Positions 19,550 to 28,170 of a DNA stretch of 64,000 nt are shown here, in pieces. The stretch's first letter is position 1. Every line of letters begins with the position of its first letter. A program made the position numbers and the translations under genes. Below the pieces are notes generated by a model, which worked only from the letters and a program-made list of their open reading frames with translations, was not told the DNA's origin and did no database searches. Source of the DNA: Bacillus solimangrovi (lineage in GTDB: Bacteria; Bacillota; Bacilli; Bacillales; Bacillaceae_N); assembly GCF_001742425.1 (NCBI RefSeq), contig NZ_MJEH01000004.1, forward strand, positions 40,662 to 104,661, written 5' to 3'.

Positions 19550-20458
19550 ATGGAAAGAACGGACAGAGGTATTTTATTAGAGAGTGGGACCAATGAGTTA
19601 GAAATCGTTGAATTTGGAATTGGAAATAATGAGTTCGGTATCAATGTTATTAAAGTAAAAGAAATTATTAATCCTGTTCCTGTTACTGTCGTGCCACATG
19701 CGCACCATGCTGTAGAAGGAATCATTCAAATACGTGGTGAAGTTGTGCCGGTTGTGAATATGGCGAAGGTGTTAGGATTCCCAGAATCAGAAGAACCAGA
19801 GAAAGATAAGTTTATTGTTTGTGAATTTAATAAAACAAAAATTGTATTCCATGTTCATACGGTTTCACAAATTCATCGTATTTCATGGGATTTAATTGAG
19901 AAACCATCAGAGATGTATTCGGGGTTAGAAAGTCAAATTATTGGTGTCATTAAGATGAATGGTAAAATGATCTTAATGCTTGATTATGAGAAGATCGTTG
20001 TTGATATTAATCCTGAATCGGGTATTAGCGCTGATCAGCTTAAGAAGCTTGGGCCACGTGATCGTTCTGATAAACGACTAATTGTCGCAGAAGATTCAGC
20101 TCTTCTTCGCAAGTTGCTTGAAGAAACGTTAGATGAAGCAGGATATGGTCATGTAGATTTCTTTGAAGACGGTGCTCTTGCGCTTGAGTATTTGGAAAGC
20201 CTTATTGATAAAGGTAAGAATCCGAAAGATGAAATTCAGTTAATTATTACAGATATTGAGATGCCGAAAATGGACGGGCATCATTTGACGAGACGATTGA
20301 AGGACAATAACGACTTGAAAGATATACCTGTTATTATTTTCTCTTCATTGATTACTGATGATTTACGTCATAAGGGTGAAGTTGTCGGTGCGAATGCTCA
20401 AGTGAGTAAGCCAGAAATTGTTGAGCTAGTTGAATTAATTGATAAATTGATCCTATAA
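19550..20458 (+). CDS. cheV: Chemotaxis coupling protein CheV
   Basis: A 302-residue two-domain protein: CheW-like coupling domain (residues 15-155, FGINVIKVKEII, GIIQIRGEVVPVVNM) and a receiver domain (from about 180, RLIVAEDSALLRKLL, phosphoacceptor in LIITDIEMPKMDG, IIFSSL, lysine in QVSKPE). CheV links chemoreceptors to CheA and adapts signalling by phosphorylation. AAGGA sits upstream of ATG 19550. The gene precedes ykyB in B. subtilis too, which supports the assignment. Two chemoreceptors lie within 14 kb. Confidence 0.95.
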   Translation: MERTDRGILLESGTNELEIVEFGIGNNEFGINVIKVKEIINPVPVTVVPHAHHAVEGIIQIRGEVVPVVNMAKVLGFPESEEPEKDKFIVCEFNKTKIVFHVHTVSQIHRISWDLIEKPSEMYSGLESQIIGVIKMNGKMILMLDYEKIVVDINPESGISADQLKKLGPRDRSDKRLIVAEDSALLRKLLEETLDEAGYGHVDFFEDGALALEYLESLIDKGKNPKDEIQLIITDIEMPKMDGHHLTRRLKDNNDLKDIPVIIFSSLITDDLRHKGEVVGANAQVSKPEIVELVELIDKLIL

Positions 20459-20469
20459 TTTGAAATGGA

Positions 20470-20505
20470 AAGCCTTACGTATCATATGCGTAAGGCTTGT
20501 TTTAT
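20470..20505 (+). terminator. Terminator of cheV
   Basis: AAGCCTTACG / CGTAAGGCTT hairpin followed by GTTTTAT. Confidence 0.82.
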
Positions 20506-20595
20506 AGATCTACATGCTGTTGCTATTCCATAACGTAAAAAAATAAATGATACCGTAACTGAATGTTCTAGTAGTAGTTAATATCAATAAGGACA

Positions 20596-20645
20596 TAATA
20601 ATAGCTACTGCCCCTCTATCATAAGAGGTCCAGTAGCTATTATTA
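20596..20645. terminator. Hairpin downstream of ykyB
   Basis: AATAGCTACTG with CCTCT pairs with AGAGG and CAGTAGCTATT. It abuts the ykyB stop and can work in either direction. Confidence 0.65.
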
Positions 20646-20646
20646 A

Positions 20647-21129
20647 TTAAAAATAGGAATCTCCGAGTTTTTTGAAGACTGGTTTTTCATAAGCACGTGG
20701 CTTTGATTGAGATTTTGGATTTTGAGTAGGGGGTTTCATCCCAGTGTACGATTGTAGGATACGTTTTGCCATGGAAAGTGACATGCGTGTTTTCGGATTT
20801 CGATAAGATTGGTTTGCGTCACCAAGGTGTGGAAGTTGCTTGAAGTCTTCTTTAGAAGGAGGCATATGGAAGTAATAGTCGCCAACTGATACAAGCAAAT
20901 CTGAGCGCTGCAGGCTATTTTTCGGGTTTTGAGAAAAATGAAGTCCGCATTTTGTCGCTTTGCCTTCTACAATTAATTTCTCCAACGCTTTTTTCTTTAA
21001 AAGATATAGGAACTTCGGATCGGGCGCTGTTTTTGCATGACGGTTCACGGTGAAAAGCGCTTGAGCAAGGTTTGATACTGTAAGCTGAATAGGTTGTGTT
21101 ACTCTTCGCTCATCCGTTCGTTTATGCAT
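20647..21129 (-). CDS. ykyB: YkyB family protein
   Basis: A 160-residue cytoplasmic, basic protein matching B. subtilis YkyB as I know it: VNRHAKTAPDPKFLYLLKKK, GLHFSQNP, VSVGDYYFHMPP, LPHLGDANQSYRNPK and the C-terminal PVFKKLGDSYF. Function of the family is unknown. ATG 21129 is nine bases after AAAGGAG; the in-frame ATG 39 bases upstream lacks such a site. Its position next to cheV repeats the B. subtilis order. Confidence 0.92.
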   Translation of the reverse strand: MHKRTDERRVTQPIQLTVSNLAQALFTVNRHAKTAPDPKFLYLLKKKALEKLIVEGKATKCGLHFSQNPKNSLQRSDLLVSVGDYYFHMPPSKEDFKQLPHLGDANQSYRNPKTRMSLSMAKRILQSYTGMKPPTQNPKSQSKPRAYEKPVFKKLGDSYF

Positions 21130-21266
21130 TTTAATGAACTCCTTTCTATTTATTTTAATATATTCCATCCCCTTGAATATATTAGTTTGATTATAAACAT
21201 ATTCATAGAAAAAAACAAGGAATCAAGAAAATTGCGCAAATTCAAAATATAATTGGTTGGAAAAAT

Positions 21267-21303
21267 AAAAAGTGTCTGCTCAACTATGAACAGACACTTT
21301 TTA
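21267..21303 (-). terminator. Terminator of the SCO gene
   Basis: AAAAAGTGTCTG / CAGACACTTTTT hairpin directly after the stop at 21304, with a T-run on both strands. Confidence 0.85.
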
Positions 21304-21888
21304 TTAACGAATTGTTTTTATATCTGCAATGATTTGCTCAAATGGAACATCTAAACCGCTATAATCACGGACGACGATCCCCTCTTGATTAACAAGATAG
21401 AAGCTGGTGCCATGCCAAACTTGATCTTCTCCTTCAGGTTTTTCAACTAATGCCTTGAACGATTTCAATGCAAGAGTTTTAACTTCATCAAGTTTGTATC
21501 CTGTTAGAAAATCCCAATTCGAGTAATCAACACCAAATTTATCGCCGAATTCTTGTAACATTTGTGGTGTATCAACTTCTGGATCTACACTGAATGAAAC
21601 GATACGCACATCTTCCATACCTTCTTCTTTCAGTTTAACTTGAAGTTTATTCATATTTGCTGTCATCGGTGGGCATACTGTATCGCAATTTGTAAATATA
21701 AAATCGGCTAACCAAACAGTCCCTTTAAGATCTTCTAATGATACTGGATTATTTGCTTGGTTCGTGTATGTAAAGTCTTCAACTTTCCAATTGTTTGGCT
21801 CTTCAAGAGTCTTTTCACTATTACTACAAGCAGATAAAATGGTTATTAATAAGAGCACAAAAAGCATTCCTGTATACTTCTTTTTCAA
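21304..21888 (-). CDS. SCO1/SenC family copper chaperone lipoprotein
   Basis: A 194-residue lipoprotein (signal peptide with lipobox LSAC near residue 18). The thioredoxin-like domain carries the SCO copper site: FTNCDTVCPPM (CxxxC) near residue 68, and a distal histidine in VWHGTSFYLV. SCO proteins deliver copper to the CuA site of cytochrome c oxidase outside the membrane; B. subtilis YpmQ is the counterpart. I chose TTG 21888, nine bases after GAAAGG; an ATG at 21897 touches that site. No oxidase genes are adjacent. Confidence 0.88.
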   Translation of the reverse strand: MKKKYTGMLFVLLLITILSACSNSEKTLEEPNNWKVEDFTYTNQANNPVSLEDLKGTVWLADFIFTNCDTVCPPMTANMNKLQVKLKEEGMEDVRIVSFSVDPEVDTPQMLQEFGDKFGVDYSNWDFLTGYKLDEVKTLALKSFKALVEKPEGEDQVWHGTSFYLVNQEGIVVRDYSGLDVPFEQIIADIKTIR

Positions 21889-22136
21889 AAGTATCATCCT
21901 TTCTTCGATAGAAAATTTATGGTTACAATTAGCATTCAAATTTGATTTTATCACACTATATTATGCTAAGTGTGTCAACTTTTTAACAATAACACTATCT
22001 AAAACTAAATATCTAATCCACCGTTGTATCTAAGTTAATCGCTCCATGAGGAAAAGTGTGAATAAAGAGCTATATTATGCTTAATGGCTTCTGTTTAAAA
22101 CACAAAATGTAATCAGCCATATTTTATTGGATAACA

Positions 22137-22170
22137 TCAAAAACAGAGCTTGAAATAGTTCCAAGCTCTT
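22137..22170 (-). terminator. Terminator of the small membrane protein gene
   Basis: Minus strand AGAGCTTGG / CAAGCTCT hairpin followed by a T-rich run. Confidence 0.75.
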
Positions 22171-22187
22171 TACTAATTTGTATGATA

Positions 22188-22526
22188 TCAATTTTGAACA
22201 GGTGAGATTATCCCTGAAATTAGTAAAATAAAAAACACGAACCCAATGGAGAAAAATATTATCGAAGAAGTGAATACAGGTCCTCTTCTAAATACAAATG
22301 TTTCCCTTTTTTGAATAATCCCTGTTTGTGCATTGGCTTGTGAAGAACTAAAATCTGAAACAATTCCTCCGCTGCTTGAAAAATAAAAACTAATAGCAGC
22401 AAAAGCAATGCCAGTGAAAAACATTAACTCAATAAACCTTACAGAAAATTTAGAGGCAACGACAAACGTTAACACTACCTCTACTACAAAAGTTACTAAT
22501 AAAATGATTAAATCTTTCGTGCGAAT
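22188..22526 (-). CDS. Small membrane protein, probable ATT start codon
   Basis: A 112-residue protein with three membrane segments (about residues 6-22, 28-44 and 88-108) and a serine-rich loop. The natural N-terminus appears to be ATT at 22524-22526: AAAGGAGG lies eight bases upstream, and the frame continues through a plausible first helix (IRTKDLIILLVTF). The next canonical start, GTG 22475, sits inside that helix and has no ribosome binding site. ATT initiation is rare (known for infC). Function unknown. Confidence 0.65.
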   Translation of the reverse strand: MRTKDLIILLVTFVVEVVLTFVVASKFSVRFIELMFFTGIAFAAISFYFSSSGGIVSDFSSSQANAQTGIIQKRETFVFRRGPVFTSSIIFFSIGFVFFILLISGIISPVQN

Positions 22527-23060
22527 GACCTTCTCCTCCTTTAAAGATAATGTACCCTATAACTACAGATTAGCATATTTTTACTATTATTATAAAAAAA
22601 GTTAATTTAACTATACCAATAATTGTCTTTACCAATCTATTTTTCTCTTTTTACAAGAAAATCTTAGAGAATCATGAGTAATCCATAAAAAACAACTTGA
22701 TAATGTCGATGTCCGTTGTAGATTTGTAATATAATATGAACGCTATTTAGGCTGTTAATAAGCATGAGAAATTAAATTTCCCTTTTCAAAATGAAAGCTA
22801 TAAACATAAAACATGTTTCCGTTTTATTGTTGCTGAAAGAAGTTTCGTCGATTGAACAAATTCTATTTTGGATAAAATAATGAAAAAAATACGAGTTTTT
22901 TGATAATATAGATTGAAGATTTACGGGTGAGAGGACCTTGGTTTTACCCTTATGGTATAAATGTAAGTAATTAAAGGGTTGGTTCAACTAACGATTAGTG
23001 AAAAATGAAGAAAAGCTCAACTGATGGAAGTTTCACTTTATTACATAGAGAAAAGGATGA
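22527..23060. other. Long intergenic region before ppx
   Basis: About 530 bases. The first 390 show no supported ORF or RNA. The last part is a copy of the structured repeat (22918-23043), which ends 17 bases before the ppx start and so lies in its leader. Confidence 0.5.
22918..23043 (+). repeat. Dispersed structured repeat, copy B (5'-truncated)
   Basis: Shares with the copy at 44731: GGGNGAGAGG, CTTNNGGTATAA, GTAAGTAATTA-like, TTGGTTCAACTAAC, a terminal hairpin, then GATGGAAGTTTC and CTTTATT. Hairpin arms CGATTAGT (22992-22999) and ACTGATGG (23020-23027) pair with one mismatch. The left portion present in the 44-kb copies is not recognisable here. Confidence 0.75.
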
Positions 23061-24602
23061 ATGAGATTGGCAGATACTTATGGCGTCATTGATATCGGTT
23101 CAAATACAATACGCTTTGCTATATATAAACACGAGAAAGCTGGCCCATTTCGTGAGGTTGATAATATCAAAACTGTTGCACGTCTTCGCAACTATTTAGA
23201 TGATCATGATTGTCTCACTGAAGAAGGAATAGAAGTACTAGTGAATACGATAAAAAGCTATCAAGACATCGCTACTTATCATAACATTAAGAATGTAAAA
23301 GGAGCTGCGACAGCGACAATTCGTCGTGCAAAAAATCAAGCTGAGATTCTTAAAAAAATTAAAGAAGTTGTGTCATTTGATATTCAAGTATTTTCAGAAT
23401 ATGAAGAAGCCTATTATGGTTTTCTTGCTGTTGTGAATTCGATGGATATTGAAAATGGAATTACGATTGATATAGGTGGTGGAAGTACAGAAGTAACGTT
23501 GTTCAAAAATCGTACACTTAAGAAATATCATAGCTTCCCGTTTGGTGCATTGTCATTAAAACGACGGTTTGTGAAAGGTGAGATGCCAACGAAGCAAGAA
23601 CGTGAAGCCATTCGTTCGTTCTTGAAGGAGCAGTTCCAGTCACTTGATTGGTTGAGAGATAAGAGATTACCAGTAATAGGGATTGGTGGGAGTGCACGAA
23701 ATATGGCACAAGTCCATCAAGCAATGATTACATACCCAATGGGTGGGTTACATCAGTATGAAATGAACTTTTCACAAATCGAAGATGTATTTAATCATAT
23801 GAAAGATCTTGATTTTGATCAAATGCGTCGAGTTGAAGGTTTAAGTGAAGACAGGGCAGATATTATTGTTCCGGCAATACAAGTATTTCGTGAAATTTAT
23901 GAAATTTCATCAGCGTCATCATTTATTTTAAGTCGAAAAGGTCTAAGAGATGGTATCTTCTATGAGGAATTGTTAAAACCTCATAAATTAATTGCTTTCC
24001 CAGACGTACTAGAAGAGAGCTTATTTGAACTAATGTTTGAGTACGATATGAATGTGAATAGTTCATTACAACGATTCAAACTTGCAAAGAAACTGCTTAA
24101 TCAAATGAATGAGCTTGGCATAAGTGATATTTCAGTAGAAGAATTGACGCTGTTGAGAAGTGCTTCACGTGTATTTTATTTAGGTGATTACATTGATTCT
24201 GAGTCTGGAAGTCAACATACATTTTACGTATTAGCAAATCGAACAATTGATGGTTTAAATCATATTGATCGTCTTAAACTAGCACTTGTAGCATCGTATA
24301 AATCAAAAGCTGTTTTCAAACAGTATCTTGAGACATACGACCACATTATAACGAACGAAGAACAGAGAAACCTGCGTTTGTTAGGTGCAACATTGAAAGT
24401 TGCAGCAGCGTTAAATGAAACGAAGCGGGAGATTGTGAAAAATCTTCGAACAGAATTACATGAAGGTACTCTTCATATTCATGTAACACATGAGGGGCAA
24501 ATAACAGCAGAAGCATACGCAACAAGCAAACAGAAGAAACATTTAGAAAAAGTATTGAAGTTACCTGTAACTTTTCATTTTCATCCGAAATCAAAAGTCT
24601 AA
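23061..24602 (+). CDS. ppx: Exopolyphosphatase, Ppx/GppA family
   Basis: A 513-residue protein of the ASKHA fold. The N-terminal Ppx/GppA domain shows GVIDIGSNTIRFAIY near residue 8, TATIRRAKN, FSEYEEAYYGF and the phosphate-binding IDIGGGSTEV near 138 plus GIGGSARN. An all-helical C-terminal region of HD-like type begins around residue 310. It degrades polyphosphate from the end, or hydrolyses pppGpp. The next gene is ppk, which supports the polyphosphate role. A repeat copy occupies the leader. A terminator separates it from ppk. Confidence 0.9.
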   Translation: MRLADTYGVIDIGSNTIRFAIYKHEKAGPFREVDNIKTVARLRNYLDDHDCLTEEGIEVLVNTIKSYQDIATYHNIKNVKGAATATIRRAKNQAEILKKIKEVVSFDIQVFSEYEEAYYGFLAVVNSMDIENGITIDIGGGSTEVTLFKNRTLKKYHSFPFGALSLKRRFVKGEMPTKQEREAIRSFLKEQFQSLDWLRDKRLPVIGIGGSARNMAQVHQAMITYPMGGLHQYEMNFSQIEDVFNHMKDLDFDQMRRVEGLSEDRADIIVPAIQVFREIYEISSASSFILSRKGLRDGIFYEELLKPHKLIAFPDVLEESLFELMFEYDMNVNSSLQRFKLAKKLLNQMNELGISDISVEELTLLRSASRVFYLGDYIDSESGSQHTFYVLANRTIDGLNHIDRLKLALVASYKSKAVFKQYLETYDHIITNEEQRNLRLLGATLKVAAALNETKREIVKNLRTELHEGTLHIHVTHEGQITAEAYATSKQKKHLEKVLKLPVTFHFHPKSKV

Positions 24603-24688
24603 TAAAAATGTGAACCTTATTAGACCAGAGATTTGTTTATCTTCTATTGAAAGTTAGTTATCAGATTATAGTTGTATAGAGAATTGCT

Positions 24689-24726
24689 AAAAATCTTAGA
24701 CGTTATCATACGTCTAAGATTTTTTA
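24689..24726 (+). terminator. Terminator of ppx
   Basis: AAAATCTTAGACG / CGTCTAAGATTTTTT hairpin with T-run. Confidence 0.85.
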
Positions 24727-24750
24727 CATACAATTTACAATAGATTCAGC
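24723..24750 (+). promoter_or_regulatory. Candidate PhoP box upstream of ppk
   Basis: TTTACA at 24723 and 24734 are exactly 11 bases apart, and TTCAGC at 24745 continues the phase. This matches the Bacillus PhoP pattern of TT(A/T/C)ACA hexamers spaced by five bases. Another pair, TTAAAA at 24760 and 24771, has the same period. The first hexamer overlaps the ppx terminator tail. This is a sequence match only. Confidence 0.45.
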
Positions 24751-24879
24751 ATCCTTTTGTTAAAATAGGCTTAAAATAGAGAACCGATAGTTTCGCTATA
24801 CAAATAAATTTAATACAATTTTCTTAATATTGTATTAAAATAGATAGTATAAGAGATAGAACTTGAAGGGGGAGCACAG

Positions 24880-26994
24880 ATGGACAATAATGATGTGAAA
24901 GTAGTGGAGCTAAGTAATAAAGCACATTACAATAATCGTGAGTTGAGTTGGCTTGCGTTTAACGAACGAGTTTTACAAGAAGCGATTGATTCATCAAACC
25001 CATTAGGGGAAAGATTTAAGTTCCTTGCTATCTTTTCTTCTAACTTAGATGAGTTTTTTATGGTTCGTGTCGCAGGGTTGAAAGATCAAGTGAAAGCAGA
25101 ATTTAATAAACCTGAGAATAAGGCTGGTATGACACCGAAGCAACAGCTCGCTGAAATTTCGAGAATGAACCATGAACTTGTCTGTCAGCAATATGAGACA
25201 TATTCACATGACCTATGGTCTGAATTAGAAGAAGAACAAATCTATATGGTATCCATGAAAGAAGTGAATACTTCTCAATACAATTTTTTAGAGAGAACTT
25301 TCAACGATCATATTTTTCCTGTCTTAACCCCAATGGCAATTGATGCTTACCGTCCATTTCCAATGTTATTAAATAAGAGCTTAAACCTCGGAATTAAGCT
25401 TGAGGATCCAACCGAAGATGATATTGAGCAGAAGGAAAAGTTTGCGATTGTCCAAGTTCCAAGTGTTCTCGACCGTTTTATTGAACTTCCTAGTGATGGA
25501 ACAAGTCGTCAATTTATTATGCTTGAAGATGTAATTGGGCATTTCATTCATCACCTATTTGAAGGATTTGAAGTAAAATCTGTGTCACAATTTCGAATTA
25601 CACGTAACGCAGATATGACGATCCATGAAGAGGGTGCTAGAGATTTACTAAAAGAAATAGAGAAGGAATTGAAGAAGCGAAAATGGGGGGCAGCTGTTCG
25701 TTTAGAAATACGCAAAGATAATATTGAACCTTCCTTGTTGCAATTTCTACTTAATGTGTTAGAAATTCATGAGAAAGATGTTTATCATATTCACGGGCCA
25801 CTTGACTTAACATTTTTATTTAAATTTCACAAAGTTATGGCGGTAAATAAAGAACACTTGTTATTTCAAACGTTGATTCCACAACCTCCAAAGGACCTTC
25901 AAGATCAAGATGATATTTTTGAGGTTGCTTCTCGAAAAGATATCTTTTTGCATCACCCTTATGAATCGTTTCATGCGGTCGTTGATTTTATTGATGATGC
26001 GGCAGATGATCCTGATGTATTAGCCATTAAGCAAACGCTATATCGTGTAAGTGGTGATTCACCTATTATTGAGGCTCTGAAAAAGGCTGCTGAAAATGGC
26101 AAGCAAGTGACTGTTCTCGTAGAATTGAAAGCACGTTTTGATGAAGAGAACAACGTTCAATGGGCGAAAGCGTTAGAGAAGGCAGGCTGTCACGTTATTT
26201 ATGGTATGAACTACTTGAAGACACATAGTAAAATCACCCTAGTAGTGCGTAAAAAAGAAGGGAAAATCGAACGCTTTGTTCATTTAGGGACGGGAAATTA
26301 CAATGATGTAACAGCCGACTTTTATACAGATATGGGCATTATTACGTCACGAACACAATTTGGTGAAGATGCTACAAATTTCTTTAATTACTTAAGTGGA
26401 TATATGGAAAAGCCAGCATTTCATCATTTATCAGTTGCTCCCTTTGATATTCGGACAGACTTTATTGAACTTATAAATAAAGAAATTCAATTTCATAACC
26501 AGTATGGAAATGGGCGTATTATCTTAAAAATGAATTCATTAACTGATAAGAGTCTCATTATGAAATTGTATGATGCGTCAAGAGCAGGTGTAAAGATTGA
26601 TCTAATCGTCAGAGGGATTTGTTGCCTTCGGACTGGTATTAAAGGAATTAGTGATAATATAACCGTTAGAAGCATTGTTGGTCGATTCTTAGAACATAGT
26701 AGAATCTATTATTTCTATCATAATGGACAAGAGAAATACTTCTTATCCTCGGCAGATATGATGACGAGAAATATGATCAAACGTGTTGAAATCTTGTTCC
26801 CAATTTATTCAGATGAAATCAAAAACAGCATTAAAAAAATACTTCAAATTTCATTAGAAGATAACGTCAAAGCTCGTGTTCAAACAGAGAATGGTGTGTA
26901 CCAATATGTACAACGTAAGTCAGGTGAAAAGCAAGTAAACAGTCAAATGTTGCTATATGACATGGCTTATATGGTAGGCGAAGATGAGGAATAA
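24880..26994 (+). CDS. ppk: Polyphosphate kinase 1
   Basis: Reversibly transfers the gamma-phosphate of ATP to long-chain polyphosphate. The 704-residue protein has all PPK1 domains: N-terminal helical (NRELSWLAFNERVLQEA near 18), head domain, and two phospholipase-D-like catalytic domains. Landmarks are IKQTLYRVSGDSPI near 386, KARFDEENNVQWAKALE, the autophosphorylated histidine region YLKTHSKI near 450, HLGTGNYND and VGRFLEHSRIYYF with the second histidine. AAGGGGGAG precedes ATG 24880. It follows ppx but has its own terminator and a candidate PhoP box. Confidence 0.96.
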   Translation: MDNNDVKVVELSNKAHYNNRELSWLAFNERVLQEAIDSSNPLGERFKFLAIFSSNLDEFFMVRVAGLKDQVKAEFNKPENKAGMTPKQQLAEISRMNHELVCQQYETYSHDLWSELEEEQIYMVSMKEVNTSQYNFLERTFNDHIFPVLTPMAIDAYRPFPMLLNKSLNLGIKLEDPTEDDIEQKEKFAIVQVPSVLDRFIELPSDGTSRQFIMLEDVIGHFIHHLFEGFEVKSVSQFRITRNADMTIHEEGARDLLKEIEKELKKRKWGAAVRLEIRKDNIEPSLLQFLLNVLEIHEKDVYHIHGPLDLTFLFKFHKVMAVNKEHLLFQTLIPQPPKDLQDQDDIFEVASRKDIFLHHPYESFHAVVDFIDDAADDPDVLAIKQTLYRVSGDSPIIEALKKAAENGKQVTVLVELKARFDEENNVQWAKALEKAGCHVIYGMNYLKTHSKITLVVRKKEGKIERFVHLGTGNYNDVTADFYTDMGIITSRTQFGEDATNFFNYLSGYMEKPAFHHLSVAPFDIRTDFIELINKEIQFHNQYGNGRIILKMNSLTDKSLIMKLYDASRAGVKIDLIVRGICCLRTGIKGISDNITVRSIVGRFLEHSRIYYFYHNGQEKYFLSSADMMTRNMIKRVEILFPIYSDEIKNSIKKILQISLEDNVKARVQTENGVYQYVQRKSGEKQVNSQMLLYDMAYMVGEDEE

Positions 26995-27000
26995 TAAAAA

Positions 27001-27046
27001 AACAAATACCTTCTGCATCAATTGTGCAGAGGTATTTGTTTTTTTG
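27001..27046 (+). terminator. Terminator of ppk
   Basis: ACAAATACCT-CTGCA / TGCAG-GGTATTTGT hairpin with seven T residues. Confidence 0.88.
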
Positions 27047-27122
27047 TTACAGTAAGAAAAATGTAAGCTTAGACTGTTGACTGTAAAATAACGAAGTTTT
27101 CGTAGCATATTCATGCCATTAA

Positions 27123-27323
27123 TCAGTAAGGACCATAAGAGTTGTACGGTCTGTAATATGGATAAGATTGGTAAGGTGAGTAGTATGAATAAGGCTGATA
27201 ATAAGGATAACCTCCATATCCCCCATATCCTCCATACCCACCAAATAAGAATGGACTAACTGCAAGACCTGCTAAAAATGGGAAGATTGGAAACTGTCTG
27301 TGGTCGTCATATACATAATGCAT
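27123..27323 (-). CDS. Small glycine/tyrosine-rich protein
   Basis: A 66-residue protein: a short hydrophobic stretch (FPFLAGLAVSPFLF), four GGY repeats, then a tail made almost only of Tyr, Pro, Ser and Gln (PYYQPYSYYSPY). GAGGAGG lies seven bases before ATG 27323, so translation is likely. Low-complexity Tyr-rich proteins of this type occur among Bacillus spore-surface proteins, but I see no specific family match. Convergent with ppk. Confidence 0.65.
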   Translation of the reverse strand: MHYVYDDHRQFPIFPFLAGLAVSPFLFGGYGGYGGYGGYPYYQPYSYYSPYQSYPYYRPYNSYGPY

Positions 27324-27768
27324 ACAATTGCCTCCTCAATATCTATCTGTCTGTCTTACACCTATACAGATGTTCTATTACTTACTAGGCGTTTATAGTG
27401 CATCATATGTTGAAAATAATTAAATGGAGCAGGTCCGATAATTTGTCACTAAGGCTCCACATTCAATACATAAAAGTGATTTAGGTATTAGTTCGATTAA
27501 TATATGTATAAGAAGCAAATTTGTTCGTGAAGGTTCGGGTGAAAATAGTTATTTTACATGCTCAATACGTTTCGTTAAAATGATTGTAATTCTGAAAAAA
27601 TATATTTTTTATACTGTCTAACATATTTTCGGGATCTATGAGTTTTTTTAAAAAGTCTATGGGAAATTGTACTCGTAACATTGGATTAACTTGTTGTTAT
27701 GAGCCTCATGTAACTCGATTTTCTTCTTTTGAACACGCAATATAAGTTAAAGAAAGGATATAGAAACT
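27324..27768. other. Intergenic region before the crcB pair
   Basis: About 440 bases between divergent genes. A six-base-pair hairpin with long loop (TGGAGC 27424-27429, GCTCCA 27454-27459) is the only structure noticed. I looked for a fluoride riboswitch because crcB follows, and did not find its conserved segments. Confidence 0.4.
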
Positions 27769-28170
27769 ATGCAACTAGCTCATGAAATGAAATTGAGTGT
27801 CGCAGTATTATTGGGTGGTGCGTCAGGGGCTGTTCTGCGGCTATTTGTGAACACACAAATGACATTTTCACAATTTCCATTCGCAACATTTACAGAAAAT
27901 ATTAGTGGGAGCTTTTTATTAGGATGCTTAACTGGAATTGCATTCAATAGTAACCTACCAGAATGGGTTAGAGTAGGGATTGGTACAGGCTTTTGTGGAG
28001 GGTTTACGACGATGTCAACCTTTGCTGCTGATAGCATTACTTTGTGGCAAACATCCTCAACAGCTACCATCATTTATATCGGTTCTTCTGTTGCTGGTGG
28101 ATTGACTGCTGCAATGATTGGAATAATGGTAGGACTTAAGCTTTCATTCATATGGAGGAAGGTATCATGA
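27769..28170 (+). CDS. crcB: Fluoride channel CrcB/FluC, subunit 1
   Basis: A 133-residue protein with four membrane helices and the Fluc motifs GGASGAVLR near residue 16, NISGSFLLG near 44 and GFCGGFTTMSTF near 74. Fluc channels export fluoride as dual-topology dimers. Two unequal genes in tandem, as here, usually form a heterodimer with fixed opposite orientations. The stop overlaps the start of the second gene (ATGA). ATG 27769 is 11 bases after AAAGGA. Confidence 0.92.
   Translation: MQLAHEMKLSVAVLLGGASGAVLRLFVNTQMTFSQFPFATFTENISGSFLLGCLTGIAFNSNLPEWVRVGIGTGFCGGFTTMSTFAADSITLWQTSSTATIIYIGSSVAGGLTAAMIGIMVGLKLSFIWRKVS

Noticed and set aside
27460..27768. Possible fluoride riboswitch upstream of the crcB pair
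   Set aside because: None of the conserved crcB-motif segments was found; only generic AT-rich sequence.
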